From: Paramagnetospirillum marisnigri | GTDB taxonomy: Bacteria; Pseudomonadota; Alphaproteobacteria; Rhodospirillales; Magnetospirillaceae | DNA length: 64,000 bases | Direction: 5' to 3' | NCBI RefSeq assembly: GCF_001650715.1 | Contig: NZ_LWQT01000046.1 | Location: 1-64,000 of the forward strand | In this document: in pieces, positions 17,267-27,792 of the stretch | Layout: each line of letters starts with the position of its first letter | Numbering within the stretch: position 1 is the stretch's first letter | Notes under the pieces: generated by a model | What the model saw: the letters and a program-made list of their open reading frames with translations, nothing else | The model's database searches: none | What the model was told of the DNA's origin: nothing | Translations under genes and position numbers: made by a program

Positions 17267-20200
17267 CTACCCTGCCAGTTTCGCCCGGACCTCGGAGGCC
17301 GGACCCGCGATACGGATGGCACCCTTTTCCAGCACAAGAATCTGATCGGCCAACGACAGATGGCTGGGGCGATGGGTCACCAGGAAGATGGTGGCCAATC
17401 CCCGCGTCCACTCGATGACCTCGCGGAACTTGCGGTCGCCCTCGGAATCCAGCCCGGTCACCGGCTCGTCCAGCAAGATGATGGGGCTGCGCTTGAGATA
17501 GGCCCGCGCCAGCGACAATCCCTGGGCCAGGGCGCCTGGGATCACGTTGCTGCGGGCGTCGCCGACACGGGTATCCAGACCCGAGGAAAGGTTTTCCACC
17601 TCGCTTCTGACCCCGGCCATGTCGAGGGCATGCCAAAGATCGGCCTCGCTGGCATTGGGATGAGCCAGCCGCAGGTTCTGGGCGATGGTTCCGAACAGCA
17701 GTTCGGGGACCTGCGGCGCATAGGCGATGGCCTTGCGCAATTCCACCGGATCGATCTGGCGGATATCCATGTCGTCGATGACCACATTCCCCGCCTGGGG
17801 CTGGTACAATCCGGCGATCAGTTTCAACAGGGTCGACTTGCCCGACCCATCGGGCCCCACCACCGCGACCACGTCGCCGGGATTGGCCTGGAACGAGACG
17901 CCCAGCAGGGCCGGGTCCGAATCATTGGTGTAGCGGATCGATACCCGCGAGAAGGTGACCGAGCCCTTGAGCCGCAGCGAACCGCCCGCCAGGGGGCGAT
18001 CCTCGGACTCGGTCCGCAGGCTCAGCAGGCCTTCCACCTGTCGCACGGTATTGCGGGCCTGCTCCATGCGCTGCAACAGCCAGAACCCCGCCTGCATGGG
18101 GGCGAGGACCCGCCAGACCACCATCATGGAGGCGATCAGCGCGCCGGCGCTCATTCGCCCGGCCAGAACCTGATGGACCCCGACCGACATGGTGGCGATT
18201 CCCGCTCCGATCACCAGGGCCTGGGAGACGGCGCTGAGAGCCCCCGACAGGGCGGCGGCATGGCGTCCGGCCATGGCCGCGTCGGCGGAATAAGCACGGA
18301 AACGGTGTTCCCAGATATCTTGCAGTCCATCGGTATGGAGCGAACGCATCTTGGTCAGTGTCTCGACCACGAATTCCTGGCGCTGGTTGGTGGTCCGCGC
18401 CATGTCGGCGACGCGGGCGCGGACCATCGGCATCAGGCCGACGAGAATCAGCAGGAACATTCCCAATGCCGCCAGGGGAACCAGGGCGACCGGCCCGCCC
18501 AGCAGGAACAGCACCAGCACGTAGAAGAACACGAAGGGCAGGTCGAGCAGGGCCACGGCCAAGCCATCGGTGAAAAGGGTGCGGAAACTTTCCAGCTCAC
18601 GGAACCGTGCCAACTGCCCCGCGATTCCGACCCGTTCCGTGATCTGCAACGGCAGCGCCATGGTCCGCTCGAACACCATGGCCGAGATGATGAAGTTCAA
18701 CCGCACGCCCATATAGCCGTTGGCCCGGTTGCGCAGTTCCTGCAGTACATGCTCGGCCACAACCACGATGGCGACACCGCCCAGGATGCCGATCAGCATG
18801 CGCGGATCACCGCTTCCGATCACCTTGTCGTAGACCGACATGGTGAACAAGGGCACGCCCAGCGACAGGATATTGATCACCAGGCTTTGTGCCAGGATGG
18901 CCCAGATCAGCCCCCGGAAACGCTCCATCAGCCCCCGGAACCAGTGGGCGGGCTTGCTTGATGTGGCCGCATCCACCGCGCTGAAGAAATAGGCCGTCCC
19001 CCAAAGTCGCGAGTGGGGGATGCTCCTGGACGCCCCGTCCACTCCGTCATAGACCGTGACGCCCCCCCGGTCGGCATCCAGCAGGACCAGGGGCGAGCCG
19101 TCGGCGGCCATGAACAGGCAGGGCAGCAGGCGCGGCTCCACCGGTTCCCCCTTCATGACGATCGAGGAACTGCCGAAACCAAGATTGGCCATGACATTGC
19201 GGAAGGCGACGATGTCCAGCTTGGACTGGATGTGCGGCATGGCCTCGGCCAGACGGCGGGGATCGGTGCACCAGCGCATGGCCTCCAGCAGGGGAACCAG
19301 GCAGCGGCCCAGTGAGGAGGCCTGGCGGAGACCGCGCAGGAAATCGGCATCCGCCAGCGAGGTCGGAGCGTCCCGCTCTTCTCCCGCCAGCGAGGCCAGG
19401 ATCATCGGGCCGATCATGGCGGCGGCGGCGCTGGCAGTGTCGCTCACCGGACGCAGCGATGTCTGCCCCGCCGGGCTCAGGCGCCCGGCCTGGATCTCGA
19501 AGTTGCGGTCGGCCAGATTCAGCAGGGACGGCCGGGACGAGACCAGGACGATGGTCACCTTGCCCTTCAACCGTTCCAGCAGGTCGCGCAGGGCTTGGTT
19601 TCCCGCGCCGTCGACGGCGGTATTGGCCTCGTCGAACAAGATGATGTCGGGACGACGGGCCAGGACCCGGCCGATGGCGATCAACTGACGGATGCCGCGC
19701 GGCAGGGAATCCTGCGGTCCCTGGGCCACGGGAGTGGAATAGCCCAGCGGCAGGCGGGCGACGAAGCGCTCGATCCCCAGGTCGCGGGCCACCTCCCTTG
19801 CCGCTTCGACCCTTTGGGGATCGAAGCCGGACAGGTTTTCCATGATGGTCCCGCGATACAGTTCCGAACGCTGGGCGATGAAACCGATATGGGCCCGGTA
19901 ACTGTCCGGGGCGTAATCCGCCAGATCATGACCATCCAGGCGAATGGACCCGGAACTCGGCCGCATCAGGCCGCCCATCAAGCCCAGCAGCGTGCTCTTG
20001 CCGGTGCCGCTGTCTCCGGTGATGCCGATCATCTCGCCCGGCGCTATGGACAGGGTGACACCGGCCAGGATATCGCCGCCCGACTCGTTGCAAAGCCTGA
20101 CAGCGTCCAGGCTCATCCGGCCGGACAGGGCGGGAAGCGGCGGCAGCGTGGCGGTCCCCCCCGGGTCCTCCAGCAGGGTCTCCAGCCGTTCCTCGGCCAG

Positions 20201-21259
20201 CCGGGCCGCCTGGAACCGGGTCCAGCGGTCGAGCACCAACTGGATGGGTTGGGTGGCCCGCCCGGCCAGCAAGGAACAGGCCGCCAGCACGCCGGTGGAC
20301 ATCTCGCCCGTGATCACCAGCAGGCTTCCCAGGGCCACCACCAGGATGGTGGTCAGGCTGGAGAACAGCCTTCCCAGGGCCGCCGTCCGGTGCGACAGGT
20401 CGGCAACCTGGAACTCGGCCAGGGCGCTGTTTTCCAGCAACCGGTCGTGACGGCGCTGCAGTTGCGCCTCCATGGCCAGCGACTTCACGGTCTGGATGGT
20501 GGACAGGGCCTCCAGGATGAAATTGCCCCGGCTCTGGTCGAACAGGATGCGGCGCTTGAGCAGGATGCGCAGCCGGTGCCCCTCGACCACGCCGACCACC
20601 ATCATGGCGATGGCGAGCCCAACTGGAACCAGGGCCAGCCAGCCGCCGAACAGGGCTAGCAGACCGATGAACAGCAGGGCGAAGGGGATATCGAAGACCG
20701 TGACGAAGGTCTGGCCGGCATAGAAATCCTTCAGCCGCCCGATGGCGTTCAAGGTTTCCAGATGGGCGCCCGCGCCGCTCATCTCGAAATGCCCCAGCGG
20801 CGAGCGCAGCAGCGAGCGGAAGACCCTGCTCGATGCCATATGCTCGAATCGGCCGCTGGTCCAGGCGGTGACCGCCGAGCGCGCCACCCGCAGCACCGTC
20901 TCCAGCCCCACAGCCACCACGATGCCGGTCACCAGGGCTCCCAGCGTATCCAGGGCGGAATTGGGAAGAATGCGATCGTAAACCTGCAGCAGAATCAGCG
21001 GCAGGGCCAGCCCCAGCAGGTTCAGGACCACCGTCGCCGCCATCAGATCGGCGAAACATCGCCTGAGGCCCGCCATCTCCAGGATCGATTCGGGCGGCGT
21101 TACCAGCGAACGCCACAAGCCCTTCAATTCCTGGCGAAACCACAGGGGCGGCAGGGCACGCCGCAGCAGATGGCGCATGAGACGAAGCCAGGACGCGCCC
21201 TTGCGCCTGGAAGAACGCCCCCCCTCGACCTCAGTGGTACTGTGCCTGCCCGTATCCAA
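17267..21259 (-). CDS. Fused double ABC exporter for type I secretion
   Basis: 1,330 residues containing two full exporter halves in one chain. Half 1: transmembrane domain (about 70-330) and ATPase (about 370-600) with Walker A GDSGTGKST and Walker B IILFDEAN. Half 2: a domain like the inactive C39-peptidase (CLD) region (about 640-760), transmembrane domain (about 790-1060) and ATPase (about 1095-1330) with Walker A GPDGSGKST and Walker B IILLDEP, switch His in THRPSH. Both signature loops are degenerate: DSLPRGIRQ and NVIPGALAQ replace LSGGQ, and the switch His of half 1 is Ser (VSSRPS). Normal T1SS exporters are homodimers of about 700 residues. It lies between the RTX substrate gene and the HlyD gene with about 9-base gaps, so export of the RTX protein is the likely task. 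Confidence 0.85.
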   Translation of the reverse strand: MDTGRHSTTEVEGGRSSRRKGASWLRLMRHLLRRALPPLWFRQELKGLWRSLVTPPESILEMAGLRRCFADLMAATVVLNLLGLALPLILLQVYDRILPNSALDTLGALVTGIVVAVGLETVLRVARSAVTAWTSGRFEHMASSRVFRSLLRSPLGHFEMSGAGAHLETLNAIGRLKDFYAGQTFVTVFDIPFALLFIGLLALFGGWLALVPVGLAIAMMVVGVVEGHRLRILLKRRILFDQSRGNFILEALSTIQTVKSLAMEAQLQRRHDRLLENSALAEFQVADLSHRTAALGRLFSSLTTILVVALGSLLVITGEMSTGVLAACSLLAGRATQPIQLVLDRWTRFQAARLAEERLETLLEDPGGTATLPPLPALSGRMSLDAVRLCNESGGDILAGVTLSIAPGEMIGITGDSGTGKSTLLGLMGGLMRPSSGSIRLDGHDLADYAPDSYRAHIGFIAQRSELYRGTIMENLSGFDPQRVEAAREVARDLGIERFVARLPLGYSTPVAQGPQDSLPRGIRQLIAIGRVLARRPDIILFDEANTAVDGAGNQALRDLLERLKGKVTIVLVSSRPSLLNLADRNFEIQAGRLSPAGQTSLRPVSDTASAAAAMIGPMILASLAGEERDAPTSLADADFLRGLRQASSLGRCLVPLLEAMRWCTDPRRLAEAMPHIQSKLDIVAFRNVMANLGFGSSSIVMKGEPVEPRLLPCLFMAADGSPLVLLDADRGGVTVYDGVDGASRSIPHSRLWGTAYFFSAVDAATSSKPAHWFRGLMERFRGLIWAILAQSLVINILSLGVPLFTMSVYDKVIGSGDPRMLIGILGGVAIVVVAEHVLQELRNRANGYMGVRLNFIISAMVFERTMALPLQITERVGIAGQLARFRELESFRTLFTDGLAVALLDLPFVFFYVLVLFLLGGPVALVPLAALGMFLLILVGLMPMVRARVADMARTTNQRQEFVVETLTKMRSLHTDGLQDIWEHRFRAYSADAAMAGRHAAALSGALSAVSQALVIGAGIATMSVGVHQVLAGRMSAGALIASMMVVWRVLAPMQAGFWLLQRMEQARNTVRQVEGLLSLRTESEDRPLAGGSLRLKGSVTFSRVSIRYTNDSDPALLGVSFQANPGDVVAVVGPDGSGKSTLLKLIAGLYQPQAGNVVIDDMDIRQIDPVELRKAIAYAPQVPELLFGTIAQNLRLAHPNASEADLWHALDMAGVRSEVENLSSGLDTRVGDARSNVIPGALAQGLSLARAYLKRSPIILLDEPVTGLDSEGDRKFREVIEWTRGLATIFLVTHRPSHLSLADQILVLEKGAIRIAGPASEVRAKLAG

Positions 21260-21268
21260 GACGCCCCG

Positions 21269-24200
21269 TCAGTAGATGATCTTCTCGATCCCATCCAGAT
21301 GGATGACCGAGTTGTCGCCGAAACGGATATCACCCTGGATACCATGGGTGTCGACATATTCATGCGACCCGGCGGGCAGAACCTGCTCGACGCCGTTGAT
21401 CAGCAACTGGAAGTTCTGGCCCACCGACGAGATGTCCACCGTATCCGCGCCTCCGCCGCCATAGACGAAATCGGCCAGCGCCGATCCTGACCCGTCGGGG
21501 AAGTCCGCGCCACGGAAGACCAGGATATCGTCGCCCGCTCCACCGTTCAGGGTGTCGGACCCGGCGCCACCGATCAAGGTATTGGCCCCGGAGTCACCGG
21601 TCAGGAGGTCGTTGCCGATGCCACCCACCAGATTCTCGATCCCGGCCAGGATATCACCCGCCGCGTCACCGCCGCTTTGCGCCGTCGAACGGGTGAGGTC
21701 GACATTGACCGCAAGGGCCGAGGCGGAATAGTCCGCCGTGTCGGAACCGTCACCGCCGGTCAGACGGTCCGAGCCCGCTCCACCCACCAGGATATCGTCG
21801 CCCGCTCCACCCGACAGGGTGTCATTGCCCAGGGCGCCATTCAGCAGATTGGCCAGGGCATCGCCGGTCAGGATATCGGCGCCGTTGCCGCCCAGCAGGT
21901 TCTCGATCCCCGACAGGATATCTCCCGCCGCGTCGCCGCCGCTGGCGGTGCCGGTGGCGAGGTTGACGTTGACCGCCGTGGTGGCCGAGGCATAGCTGGC
22001 GGTGTCGATGCCATCGCCGCCGATCAGGGTGTCGGCCCCGGCCAGTCCGCGCAGCACGTCATTGCCATCGCCGCCGGTCAGGATGTTCACTCCGGTGGTG
22101 CCGGTCAGGGCATCGGCGAAGGCGCTGCCCGTCAAATTCTCGATGGCGCTCAGCACATCGCCCGAGGCATCACCGCCCGACACTTGCGCCGTGGTCAGCG
22201 ACAGGTTGACGGTGACACCCGCCGTGGAGGACTCAAAGCCCACCGTGTCGGTGCCGGTGCCGCCGATCAGCGAGTCGGCTCCGGCTCCGCCCGACAGGCT
22301 GTCATTGCCCGCGCCGCCGTCCAGACGGTTGGCGACGGCGTCGCCGCCGAGACGGTCGTCGAGACTGGTGCCGACGATGCTTTCGATGCCCGACAGAACG
22401 TCGCCGGTGGCATCGCCACCCGATACGGCGCCGCTGGCGAGATCGGCCACCAGGGCCGAGGTGGAGGCGGCATAGCTGGCGGTATCGATACCCGCGCCGC
22501 CGATCAGGGTGTCGGCCCCGGCACCACCCGCCAGTGTATCGTTGCCCGCGCCACCATCGATGACGTTGACCCCCGAATCACCGGTCAGGATATCGGCGCC
22601 GTTGCCGCCCAGCAGGTTCTCGATCTCCGACAGCACGTCGCCGGTGGCGTCGCCCACCGTGCCGGTGCCGGTGGCGAGGTTGACCGTCACCGCCGCCGTC
22701 GAGGGCGCATAGCTGGCGGTATCGATGCCATCGCCGCCGATCAGGGTGTCGGCCCCGGCCAATCCGATCAGCACGTCATTGCCATCGCCGCCGGTCAGGA
22801 TGTTCACCCCGGTGGTGCCGGTCAGGGTATCGGCGAAGGCGCTGCCCACCGCGTTCTCGATGGTGTTGAGCACATCGCCCGAGGCATCGCCGCCCGACAC
22901 CTGCGCCGTGGTCAGCGACAGGTTGACGGTGACACCCGCTGTCGAGTTCTCGTAGCCCACCGTGTCGGTGCCGGTGCCGCCGATCAGCGAATCCGCCCCG
23001 GCGCCGCCCGACAGGCTGTCATTGCCCGCGCCGCCGTCCAGACGGTTGGCGACAGCGTCGCCGCTGATCTGGTCGTTGGAGGCGGTGCCGATGATGCTCT
23101 CGATGCCCGACAGAACGTCGCCGGTGGCATCGCCACCCGATACCGCACCGCTGGCGAGGTCGGCCACCAGGGCCGAGGTGGAGGCGGCATAGCTGGCGGT
23201 ATCGATGCCCGCGCCGCCGACCAGGGTATCGGCCCCGGCGCCACCCGCCAAAGTGTCATTGCCCGCGCCGCCATCGATGACGTTGACGCCCGAATCGCCG
23301 CTCAGGATATCGGCCCCGGCGCCGCCGGTCAGGTTCTCGATCCCGTTCAGTACGTCGCCGCTGGCATCTCCCACTGTGCCGGTGCCGGTGGCGAGGTTGA
23401 CCGTCACCGCCGCCGTCGAGGCGGAGTAATCGGCCCGGTCGAGCCCGTTGCCGCCGGTCAGCTTATCGGCTCCGGCACCACCCGCCAGAATGTCGTCGCC
23501 ATCGCCCGCGCTCATTGTGTCGTTCCCGGCGCCGCCGGTCAGGATATTGGCCCCCGCGTCACCGGTCAGGATGTCGGCCCCGGCGCCGCCGGTCAGGTTC
23601 TCGATTCCCGACAGCACATCGCCATTGGCATCACCGAGTGTCCCGGTGCCGGTGGTGAGGTTGGCGTTGACCGCCGCGGTGGAACTGGACCAACTGGCGG
23701 TGTCGTTGCCGTCGCCGCCACTCATCAGATCGGCTCCGGCGCCGCCGCGCAGCAGATCATCGCCGCCACCGCCGCTCATTGTGTCGTTGCCCGCGCCGCC
23801 GTCCAGGGTGTTGGCGGCTGCGTTGCCGGTCAGGAGGTCGGCGGCATTGCCGCCGATGATGTTCTCGATACCCGAGAGCACATCGCCCGTCGCGTCGCCG
23901 CCACTGCCGATGCCGGTCTCCAGGTTGACGGTCACGGCGGCCGCGGCTCCGGAATAGGAAGCGGTGTCGATGCCGTTGCCACCGGCCAGGGTGTCGCCCC
24001 CGGCGCCGCCAGTCAGGAGGTCATTGCCTTCGCCGCCATCCAGGGCGTCGTTTCCGGCGCCACCGGTCAGGGTGTCATTGCCCGCCGCGCCCGCCAGGAT
24101 GTCGTTGCCCGCGCCGCCGTCCATCACATTGATGCCCGCGTCGCCGGTCAGGCTGTCGGCGGCCGAACCGCCGGTCAGGTTCTCGATGCCCGCAAGTGCG

Positions 24201-27200
24201 TCGCCCTGGGCGATGCCCCCAGACCCCAGGCCCGTGGTCAGGTTGACATTGATCGAGGTGGTGGCGGCGGAATAATTGGCGAGGTCCGTTCCCGCGCCGC
24301 CGATCAGGCTGTCGGCCCCGGCACCGCCCACCAACTGGTCATTGCCCGTTCCGCCGTCCAGCAGATCGTCGCCCGCGCCGCCATCCAGCAGATTGGCGTT
24401 GGCATCGCCGGTCAGGCTGTCGTTGAAGGCGCTGCCGGTGGCGTATTCGAAGCCGGACAGCACATCTCCCGCCGCATCGCCGCCGCTCTGGGCGGTGGTC
24501 AGGGACAGGTTCACCGTCACGCCCGCCGAGGAATCGGAATAGGTGACGCTGTCGGTGCCCACGCCGCCGATCAGGGTATCGGGACCGGTCCCGCCCCGCA
24601 TCGTGTCGTTGCCCGCGCCGCCATCCAGGGTGTCGGCCCCGCCGCCGCCGCTCAGGACGTTGTTGCCGGTATTGCCGGTGAGACGGTCGTCCTGGGCGCT
24701 GCCGGTGAGATTCTCCATGGCGGACAGCACGTCGCCCGCCGCGTCACCGCCCGAGACCTGGGCCGTGGTCACGGCCAGGTTCACCGTCACCCCCTCGGCC
24801 GAGCCGGAGTAGTCCGCCGTATCGGTGCCGCTGCTGCCCGCCAGGGTGTCGGCTCCGCCGCCACCGGTCAGGACATTGTTGCCGGTATTGCCGGTCAGGG
24901 TGTCGGCGAAGGCGCTGCCCACCAGATTCTCGATGGTGTTGAGCACGTCGCCCGAGGCATCGCCGCCCGAGACCTGGGCCGTGGTCAGCGCCAGATTCAC
25001 CGAGACGCCCGCCGAGGAGTCGGCATAGGAGGCGGTATCGGTTCCGCCGCCACCCACCAGCGAATCCGCCCCGCCGCGACCGGCCAGGGTGTCGTCGCCA
25101 TTGCCGCCATCCAGGCGGTTGGCGGCGCCGTCGCCGCTCAGAAGGTCATTTCCCGCGCCGCCGGTCAGATTCTCGATGCCCGACAGCCGGTCGCCCTCGG
25201 CATCGCCGCCACTACCCGAACCGGTGGCGAGGTCCACCGCCACCGCCGTGGTGGAGGCGGCATAGCTGGCGGTATCGGTGCCGGAGCCGCCGATCAGGCT
25301 GTCGGCGCCGCCAACACCCGCCAGCACGTCGTTGCCCGCGCCGCCATTGATGACATTGGCCGAGGCATTACCGGTCAGGGTATCGGCCAAGGCGCTGCCA
25401 GTGACATTCTCGATGCCGGACAGGATGTCGCCCGCCGCATCGCCCGATCCGGCCTGCGCCGTGGTCAGGGACAGGTTGACCGTCACTCCGGCGGTGGAGG
25501 CGTCATAGGCCACCGTATCGGTGCCGGTATTGCCGGTCAGCCGGTCGGCGCCCGCGCCGCCGGTCAGGATGTCATCACCGGCTCCAGCGTCGATGGTATC
25601 GTTGCCAAGGCCGCCCAGGATGGTGTCGGCTCCGGCGACGCCGTTCAGCAGGTCATTGCCCGCGCCGCCGTCCAGCAGGTCGTTGCCCGCCGAACCGGTC
25701 AGGGTGTCGTTGCCCGCGGTGCCGGTGATCTGGACCGAGACGGGAACCACGGTGAGCGAGGCCGAGCCGGGAATGCTGCCGCCCTGACCATCGGTAACGG
25801 TATAGGTCAGGGTGATGTCGGCGGCCTGATTGGGGGTGGTGGTCAGGCTCCAGGTGCCGTCGCCATTGGCGGTCAGGGTTCCTGCGCTGGCGGCCAGATC
25901 GGTGATGGACAGACTGTCGCCGTCACGGTCCGTGGCATTGGCCAGCAATTGGGCGCGGGTCAGCACCAGGGTCTGGTCGCCCTGCTTGGAGCCCAGGTCG
26001 ATGGCTGCGTTGGTCGGCGCGTCGTTGACGGCGGCGAACGTGACAGCGGTGGATGTGGAGGTGCTGCCGCCGTTTCCATCGACCACGTCATAGGTCAGGG
26101 TGACGCTGCCGTTGAAATCGGCGGCGGGGGTCAGGGTCCAGGTGCCGTCGCCGTTATCGGCCAGGGTTCCGGCGCTGGAGGCCAGATTGGTCACCGAAAG
26201 CGTGTCGCCTTCCACGTCGGAGGCCCGCGAGAGCAACTCGGAGGCACGGATCACCAGGGCACTGTCCTCGGTCCCCGAGGACAGGCTGGCCGCACCGCTG
26301 GAAACGGGGGCGTCATTGACGGCGGCGAAGGATACGGCGGTGGAACTGGCGACGCTGCCGCCGTGTCCATCGACCACGTCATAGGTCAGGGTGACGCTGC
26401 CGTTGAAATCGGCGGCGGGGGTCAGGGTCCAGGTGCCGTCGCCGTTATCGGCCAGGGTTCCGGCGCTGGAGGCCAGATTGGCCACCGAGTGGCTGTCCCC
26501 GTCCACATCGGAGGTCCGCGACACCAGATCGGAGGCGCGGATCACCAAGGCCGTGTCCTCGGTCCCCGAGGACAGGCTAACGGAGCCGCCGGACACCGGC
26601 GCGTCGTTGACGGCGTCAACCGTGACGGAAAGACTGGCAGAACTGACGGCCGAGTCGATACCGCCCTCGCTGGAATAGCCTTCCACCGTCAAGGTGAAGG
26701 TTCCATTGTCATCGGCGGCCGGACGCAGGGTCAGGCCGACCAGGTCGGCAGGCTCCAGCAGCCAGGATCCATCGCCCTGAGCCTGCCCGGCCGACAGAGT
26801 CGCTCCCGAGGGCACACCCCGAATGGTGATCGCCCCCAAACTGTCGGCGCCATCCACCAGCGATGCCGAGATGGTCAGGGGGATAGCGCTGTCTTCATTG
26901 CCCTCGGCCGCCGAAACGGTCAGGCGGATGCCATCGCCAACCACGGGGCGGGCATCCTCCTGGACCGGATCATCGACGCTGGTTGTTTCCGTCGTCTCCA
27001 GAGTCTCGGCAGCCGCCGTCTGTGTCGGGGCATCCGTTACCGACGCTTCGCCACCCTGTTCCTCGGCGACAGGGGAGGGGGCCGACGGCACGGTCGGCGG
27101 AGGCGGTGCCTCGGCCGGTGCAGGCGTCACTGAAGGGGAGGCGGCCTCGGACTGCGGCGCGGTGTCATTGCTTCCGCGCGGTCGATCAGCCGCGCTCGAC

Positions 27201-27577
27201 GGTGTCGCGCCGCCTTCATTTCCCGATGCGGGAGTGGAAACGGGGACGGAGGAGGCGCCGTCACCCCCTCGCGCCTGGGTTTGGGGAGACTGCGGATTGG
27301 TGCCAGAGCGAGCATCGACCGAGGAAATCTCCACGGTCTCAACCGCCTTGCGAGGTTCGCCCACCTGGGTGGGAGGAGGCGAGCCGGAATGCACCGTCGA
27401 GAGGGATGACAGGGTGTTGAGCAGCGAATCGTCCTGCGCTCCCCCTTGCTGTTCCCCGGCATCGGCCCCGGAAGGAGCCGCACCGGACGCTGGGGTTTGC
27501 GCCAATACAGTCAGATCGTCGAACAACGTCCGTTCGCCGGCCGACGCGTTTTCGTGAACGCCCTGTTCGTTCGCCAT
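21269..27577 (-). CDS. Giant RTX repeat protein secreted by type I system
   Basis: 2,102 residues from the ATG at 27577, which has GGCGGAG about 6 bases upstream; the 13 extra upstream codons are not used. Layout: a low-complexity Ala/Ser/Pro/Glu-rich segment (about 1-215), Ig/cadherin-like domains including two near-identical 95-residue copies with [18 protein letters not shown] (about 215-610), then a very long array of calcium-binding GGxGxDxxx nonapeptide repeats interleaved with VTVNL-type strands (about 612-2010), and a C-terminal secretion-type region rich in hydrophobic and acidic residues ending IEKIIY. No catalytic domain is visible, so a structural, adhesive or surface-layer role is more likely than a toxin. 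First gene of the operon with the double ABC exporter and HlyD adaptor. Confidence 0.9.
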   Translation of the reverse strand: MANEQGVHENASAGERTLFDDLTVLAQTPASGAAPSGADAGEQQGGAQDDSLLNTLSSLSTVHSGSPPPTQVGEPRKAVETVEISSVDARSGTNPQSPQTQARGGDGASSVPVSTPASGNEGGATPSSAADRPRGSNDTAPQSEAASPSVTPAPAEAPPPPTVPSAPSPVAEEQGGEASVTDAPTQTAAAETLETTETTSVDDPVQEDARPVVGDGIRLTVSAAEGNEDSAIPLTISASLVDGADSLGAITIRGVPSGATLSAGQAQGDGSWLLEPADLVGLTLRPAADDNGTFTLTVEGYSSEGGIDSAVSSASLSVTVDAVNDAPVSGGSVSLSSGTEDTALVIRASDLVSRTSDVDGDSHSVANLASSAGTLADNGDGTWTLTPAADFNGSVTLTYDVVDGHGGSVASSTAVSFAAVNDAPVSSGAASLSSGTEDSALVIRASELLSRASDVEGDTLSVTNLASSAGTLADNGDGTWTLTPAADFNGSVTLTYDVVDGNGGSTSTSTAVTFAAVNDAPTNAAIDLGSKQGDQTLVLTRAQLLANATDRDGDSLSITDLAASAGTLTANGDGTWSLTTTPNQAADITLTYTVTDGQGGSIPGSASLTVVPVSVQITGTAGNDTLTGSAGNDLLDGGAGNDLLNGVAGADTILGGLGNDTIDAGAGDDILTGGAGADRLTGNTGTDTVAYDASTAGVTVNLSLTTAQAGSGDAAGDILSGIENVTGSALADTLTGNASANVINGGAGNDVLAGVGGADSLIGGSGTDTASYAASTTAVAVDLATGSGSGGDAEGDRLSGIENLTGGAGNDLLSGDGAANRLDGGNGDDTLAGRGGADSLVGGGGTDTASYADSSAGVSVNLALTTAQVSGGDASGDVLNTIENLVGSAFADTLTGNTGNNVLTGGGGADTLAGSSGTDTADYSGSAEGVTVNLAVTTAQVSGGDAAGDVLSAMENLTGSAQDDRLTGNTGNNVLSGGGGADTLDGGAGNDTMRGGTGPDTLIGGVGTDSVTYSDSSAGVTVNLSLTTAQSGGDAAGDVLSGFEYATGSAFNDSLTGDANANLLDGGAGDDLLDGGTGNDQLVGGAGADSLIGGAGTDLANYSAATTSINVNLTTGLGSGGIAQGDALAGIENLTGGSAADSLTGDAGINVMDGGAGNDILAGAAGNDTLTGGAGNDALDGGEGNDLLTGGAGGDTLAGGNGIDTASYSGAAAAVTVNLETGIGSGGDATGDVLSGIENIIGGNAADLLTGNAAANTLDGGAGNDTMSGGGGDDLLRGGAGADLMSGGDGNDTASWSSSTAAVNANLTTGTGTLGDANGDVLSGIENLTGGAGADILTGDAGANILTGGAGNDTMSAGDGDDILAGGAGADKLTGGNGLDRADYSASTAAVTVNLATGTGTVGDASGDVLNGIENLTGGAGADILSGDSGVNVIDGGAGNDTLAGGAGADTLVGGAGIDTASYAASTSALVADLASGAVSGGDATGDVLSGIESIIGTASNDQISGDAVANRLDGGAGNDSLSGGAGADSLIGGTGTDTVGYENSTAGVTVNLSLTTAQVSGGDASGDVLNTIENAVGSAFADTLTGTTGVNILTGGDGNDVLIGLAGADTLIGGDGIDTASYAPSTAAVTVNLATGTGTVGDATGDVLSEIENLLGGNGADILTGDSGVNVIDGGAGNDTLAGGAGADTLIGGAGIDTASYAASTSALVADLASGAVSGGDATGDVLSGIESIVGTSLDDRLGGDAVANRLDGGAGNDSLSGGAGADSLIGGTGTDTVGFESSTAGVTVNLSLTTAQVSGGDASGDVLSAIENLTGSAFADALTGTTGVNILTGGDGNDVLRGLAGADTLIGGDGIDTASYASATTAVNVNLATGTASGGDAAGDILSGIENLLGGNGADILTGDALANLLNGALGNDTLSGGAGDDILVGGAGSDRLTGGDGSDTADYSASALAVNVDLTRSTAQSGGDAAGDILAGIENLVGGIGNDLLTGDSGANTLIGGAGSDTLNGGAGDDILVFRGADFPDGSGSALADFVYGGGGADTVDISSVGQNFQLLINGVEQVLPAGSHEYVDTHGIQGDIRFGDNSVIHLDGIEKIIY
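21970..23400 (-). repeat. Tandem duplication of a ~717-bp block in the RTX array
   Basis: Two neighbouring blocks of about 717 bases (239 residues) are nearly identical at DNA and protein level; for example the same stretch starts at 22024 and again at 22741. Each block holds RTX repeats plus the strand segments [18 protein letters not shown]-like and [19 protein letters not shown]. The high identity indicates a recent duplication or gene conversion within the array. Confidence 0.75.
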
Positions 27578-27609
27578 AACCACTCCGCCCATCCACCTTC
27601 CCAGATTAT

Positions 27610-27660
27610 GATGCAATTGTATTAAACTTTACAGAATTTGACTGTGACGCAGATCACAGT
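27610..27660 (-). promoter_or_regulatory. RTX operon promoter with CRP/FNR-type palindrome
   Basis: ACTGTGACGCAGATCACAGT (27641-27660) has perfect 7-bp arms, TGTGA-N6-TCACA, the classical CRP/FNR-superfamily site. Reading leftward, a TACAAT-like -10 box lies at 27621-27616. If transcription starts about 7 bases further, the palindrome is centred near -41, the class II activator position. The RTX start codon follows at 27577. Site identity is visible; the regulator is inferred. Confidence 0.55.
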
Positions 27661-27792
27661 GCGCTCAGATCTCCAATTTTTCCCATGAACCGCCCAGGGA
27701 TTGAATCGTCATGGGGCGGGCGCATCCTTGGCGATCTGCCGAGCCTGGACCCGCACCATGAACGACGATCGCGCAGGGATTGGCGCCGTGGC

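Noticed and set aside
15845-18961. Forward open frame of 1,038 codons opposite HlyD and the ABC gene
   Set aside because: It spans two real minus-strand genes with clear motifs and reads as Gln/Arg/His-rich low-complexity; a shadow.
21500-25700. Direct repeats that could be mistaken for a CRISPR array
   Set aside because: The repeats are coding RTX units with irregular length and no constant spacers; no cas gene is nearby.
21677-27133. Very long forward open frame (1,818 codons) opposite the RTX gene
   Set aside because: It is the antisense shadow of the GGxGxD repeat coding; GC-rich third positions leave the opposite strand open. The protein read is low-complexity Gly/Arg/Ala with no domain.
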